A program made the translations under genes and the position numbers. DNA of 64,000 nucleotides from Adhaeribacter aerolatus (GTDB taxonomy: Bacteria > Bacteroidota > Bacteroidia > Cytophagales > Hymenobacteraceae). Of this stretch, positions 61,815-64,000 are shown in pieces. Under the pieces are notes generated by a model. It did no database searches, had not been told where the DNA came from, and saw only the letters and a program-made list of their open reading frames with translations. Numbering within the stretch: position 1 is the first letter of the stretch; each line of letters begins with the position of its first letter. The DNA is taken from assembly GCF_007991635.1 (NCBI RefSeq), contig NZ_BJYS01000015.1, positions 106,955 through 170,954 on the forward strand, read 5' to 3'.

Positions 61815-63086
61815 ATGAACAAAACCCTTCTGGCATTATTGTCCATATTCTTTTTGGCTACTTCCTTTCAACCACTTGGCATGAAGGATAAAACCCGGAA
61901 GCCTCCCATTATTATTGATAAACCGGTAAAAGCCCGCATTGATGCTACCCTGAAGAGCTTTGTTGATTCCGGCAAAATAGTGGGGGTATCGGCGTTGATC
62001 TTTGAGAAAAACAAAGAGGTTTATTATAATGCTTTTGGTTATGCCGACCGCGAAGCAAAAATTGCGATGGACCGGAATACGATTGTGCGCATTTATTCCA
62101 TGACCAAGCCGGTGACTGGAGTAGCTCTGATGCAACTTTATGAGAAAGGTGCTTTCCAGTTGGATGATCCGCTGGCAAAATACCTGCCTGAATTTGCCGA
62201 TATGAAAGTGTATAAAGGGGTTGATGCTACGGGCAACTTAATATTGGAACCGGCCAAACGCCCTATTACCATCCGCGATATTACCCGTCATACCGCAGGC
62301 TTTGCTACGAGTACCGACCTTCCCGGGCTCAGCGATTTAGTAAAGAAGGCCGATGTAATGAATCCGGGAAACACCCTGAGCGAAATGGCAAAAAAATTAG
62401 CCAGCCTGCCACTCCAGTTTCATCCAGGCGAGCAATGGGCTTACGGACCTTCGGTAGACGTGCAGGCCTATTTGGTAGAGCGTATCTCCGGCAAACCATT
62501 TGACCAATATTTGCAGGAAAACATCTTCAACCCGTTGGGCATGACCAACACCCGGTACGTGGTTCCGGAAAAAGACCGGCAGAAGTTCGCCGGTATGTAC
62601 CGCCGTAGTGCTGACGGGCTGTTAACGCGCGTACCCGATGATGAGAACACCTATAACATTAAAAACTGGCCATTAAAGACAGGCGGGTTTGGCCTCACCT
62701 CTACGCTAGATGATTACATGAAATTTGCCCGCATGCTGGTAAATAAAGGCAAGTCAGGTAAAGCCACTATTTTAAAACCAGAAACAATAAAGTTAATGGC
62801 TACCAACCATTTAGCCGAAAGTATTACCGAGCGCATGTGGCTGCCCAGCAAAGGCCAGGTTGGCTTTGGCGTTGATTTCGCGGTGCGGCTTCGCCCGCCC
62901 TTTACCAAAGAAGAAAACAATGGGGTAGTGGGTGAGTTTTTCTGGGATGGTGCCGCCAGCACTTTATTTTGGGTAGATCCGGTTAATGAAGTTACCGCCG
63001 TGTTGTTTGTGCAGGTAATGCCCTTTTACGGCCAATTACACAAGCGCTTCCGTGATGCGGTATATGGAGAATATTCTCCCAAGTAA
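61815..63086 (+). CDS. Family VIII esterase/beta-lactamase-like serine hydrolase
   Basis: 423 residues with a signal peptide (LLALLSIFFLATSFQPLG). The S-x-x-K is IYSMTKPVTG. The second motif is AYGPSVDVQ (Tyr-Gly-Pro, not Y-x-N) and the C-terminal motif is FFWDGAASTLFWVDP, the W-x-G type of EstB/family VIII carboxylesterases. The enzyme is probably periplasmic and hydrolyses short esters or beta-lactams. It is distinct from the hydrolase at 59584 in motifs and length of tail. The hairpin at 61705-61755 lies 59 bases upstream of its start. Confidence 0.85.
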   Translation: MNKTLLALLSIFFLATSFQPLGMKDKTRKPPIIIDKPVKARIDATLKSFVDSGKIVGVSALIFEKNKEVYYNAFGYADREAKIAMDRNTIVRIYSMTKPVTGVALMQLYEKGAFQLDDPLAKYLPEFADMKVYKGVDATGNLILEPAKRPITIRDITRHTAGFATSTDLPGLSDLVKKADVMNPGNTLSEMAKKLASLPLQFHPGEQWAYGPSVDVQAYLVERISGKPFDQYLQENIFNPLGMTNTRYVVPEKDRQKFAGMYRRSADGLLTRVPDDENTYNIKNWPLKTGGFGLTSTLDDYMKFARMLVNKGKSGKATILKPETIKLMATNHLAESITERMWLPSKGQVGFGVDFAVRLRPPFTKEENNGVVGEFFWDGAASTLFWVDPVNEVTAVLFVQVMPFYGQLHKRFRDAVYGEYSPK

Positions 63087-63296
63087 ATTAAAATCAGGTT
63101 CCTGATGTGTCAGGTTTTATCATCTGACATAGCAGTATTTTGTTAACTTTATCTTACCCGAAGGTTCTAGGTCAACAGCATTATTCAAAATAAAAACACT
63201 TGTCAAAGAGAAGAAAAAAATCATTCGTTTAAGCAAATGCCTGGTAATAACACCTGACATGGCGGAAACTTTCAGAAATAACCTTAAGGAATAAAA
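63087..63296. other. Gap between the esterase and the AT-rich edge gene
   Basis: 210 bases. A short inverted repeat tgtcag/ctgaca at about 63109-63127 may end the esterase transcript. Nothing else recognised. Confidence 0.4.
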
Positions 63297-64000
63297 GTGC
63301 AACAAACCCTAACCCCATTTGAGTTAAATCAAAGACTTCACAATTTAGCTAAGATAGATATAGTAGAAATAACTGATGTAATTGTTAATGGTCATGTTGA
63401 AATAAAAAAAGACACAACATATAATTGTGATTTTATAATATTTAAAAATGTAAATTTTGAAGGTAATTTCCTGATTGAAAATATAAATTTAGGTAAAGGC
63501 ATATCATTTCAGAATTGTAGCTTTAAAGATTTCTTTCTTCTTAAAGGTACAAAAGCAGAAGGTTATTTAAATAGACAGGATGATACATTTTATAGCTTAA
63601 GTTTTGAAAGCTGTGAAATTCCAAGATTCATACTTCGCGATAATTTTCTTGAAAGGGGAATTGAGATCAGTAAAGATTCAAAGATTAATGGCTTAGATGT
63701 CCAATCTCTTGAAATATCAAACACTGGCATTAAAATTGAGGATTCTTTAATTGAAAAGAGATTTAGCCTAACCCAGGTTGTTTCAATTAATGGTCCTATC
63801 TATATATCTAATGCTAAAATCAATTGTAGATTAAAAATTGAAAACTTATATGTCGATAGTATATCTTTTAATGGAGTTGAAATTAAAAAAGACACTTTAA
63901 TATGGTCGGGAAAGTGCAATAATGGAATTACATTCAATGACGGCATCTATAATGATGATGTCAAATTGACTGCTGTACATGTTAATGGGAATCTAACTGT
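63297..64000 (+). CDS. AT-rich beta-helix-like protein, N-terminal part only
   Basis: The GTG at 63297 opens a frame to the window edge (234 codons visible). The protein starts MQQTLTPFELNQRLHNLAK and then repeats short strands with aromatic and Asn/Ser spacing: FIIFKNVNFEGNFLIENINL, ISFQNCSFKDFFLLKG, LSFESCEIPRFILRD, ISFNGVEIKKDTLIW, ITFNDGIYNDDVKLTAVHVN (given in 20-residue pieces). This F-x-x-C/N-x-F pattern suggests a right-handed beta-helix, as in pentapeptide-like or bactofilin-like proteins. No signal peptide is seen. Base composition is much lower in GC than the adjacent esterase, so recent transfer is possible. The start codon is uncertain. Confidence 0.55.
   Translation, partial: MQQTLTPFELNQRLHNLAKIDIVEITDVIVNGHVEIKKDTTYNCDFIIFKNVNFEGNFLIENINLGKGISFQNCSFKDFFLLKGTKAEGYLNRQDDTFYSLSFESCEIPRFILRDNFLERGIEISKDSKINGLDVQSLEISNTGIKIEDSLIEKRFSLTQVVSINGPIYISNAKINCRLKIENLYVDSISFNGVEIKKDTLIWSGKCNNGITFNDGIYNDDVKLTAVHVNGNLT

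Overview
The window looks like chromosomal DNA from a Bacteroidota, most likely Cytophagales (a Hymenobacteraceae-type organism; the lineage is inferred). The evidence is three giant secreted proteins with type IX secretion (T9SS) C-terminal sorting tails, four MacB/FtsX-type 800-residue permeases without their own ATPases, Bacteroidota-style lipoproteins, a GH109-type Gfo/Idh/MocA enzyme, and few clear Shine-Dalgarno sites. Base composition is moderate in most genes, but AT-rich in the adhesin passengers, the intergenic leaders and the last 700 bases. No rRNA, tRNA or CRISPR array was seen.

Layout. 1-1283 (minus): the start of an inositol-phosphatase-type gene and mutM. 1332-6385 (minus): five translationally coupled genes for an AurF-type diiron oxygenase, a KAS III/OleA-like condensing enzyme, an OleC-like adenylate-forming ligase, an OleD-like NAD-dependent reductase and a periplasmic START protein. 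This is the best candidate for an undescribed pathway. 6916-13524 (minus): a lipoprotein, an SH3 protein, gamma-glutamyltransferase, penicillin-binding protein 1C and a MEKHLA protein. 13659-16499 (plus): proB-proA and a GtrA protein. 16640-24037 (minus): a probable amino-sugar scavenging locus (GH109 enzyme, CBM9-like protein, sugar kinase, sugar nucleotidyltransferase, FucP-type transporter), interrupted by a complete IS (21645-22729) whose transposase has an in-frame stop. 24313-25146: a DUF481 protein.

26326-40196 (plus): three paralogous T9SS surface proteins of 2103, 1457 and 657 residues. Their passengers differ, but they share nearly the same C-terminal tail and the same 3' untranslated block. 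40412-44503: a GT39 glycosyltransferase facing a HAD phosphatase-UbiA prenyltransferase pair, plausibly making and using a polyprenyl-linked sugar. 44788-46848: a TPR sensor histidine kinase.

46849-59126 (minus): four FtsX-type permeases interleaved with a secreted pentapeptide-repeat protein and a toast-rack-type protein. 59584-63086 (plus): two serine hydrolases flanking a RelE/ParE-type toxin-antitoxin pair and a decayed copy of the first hydrolase's 3' end. 63297-64000: an AT-rich, probably beta-helical protein runs off the window. Two copies of a palindromic element (12941-13056, 49602-49719) each sit less than 20 bases downstream of a minus-strand stop codon.
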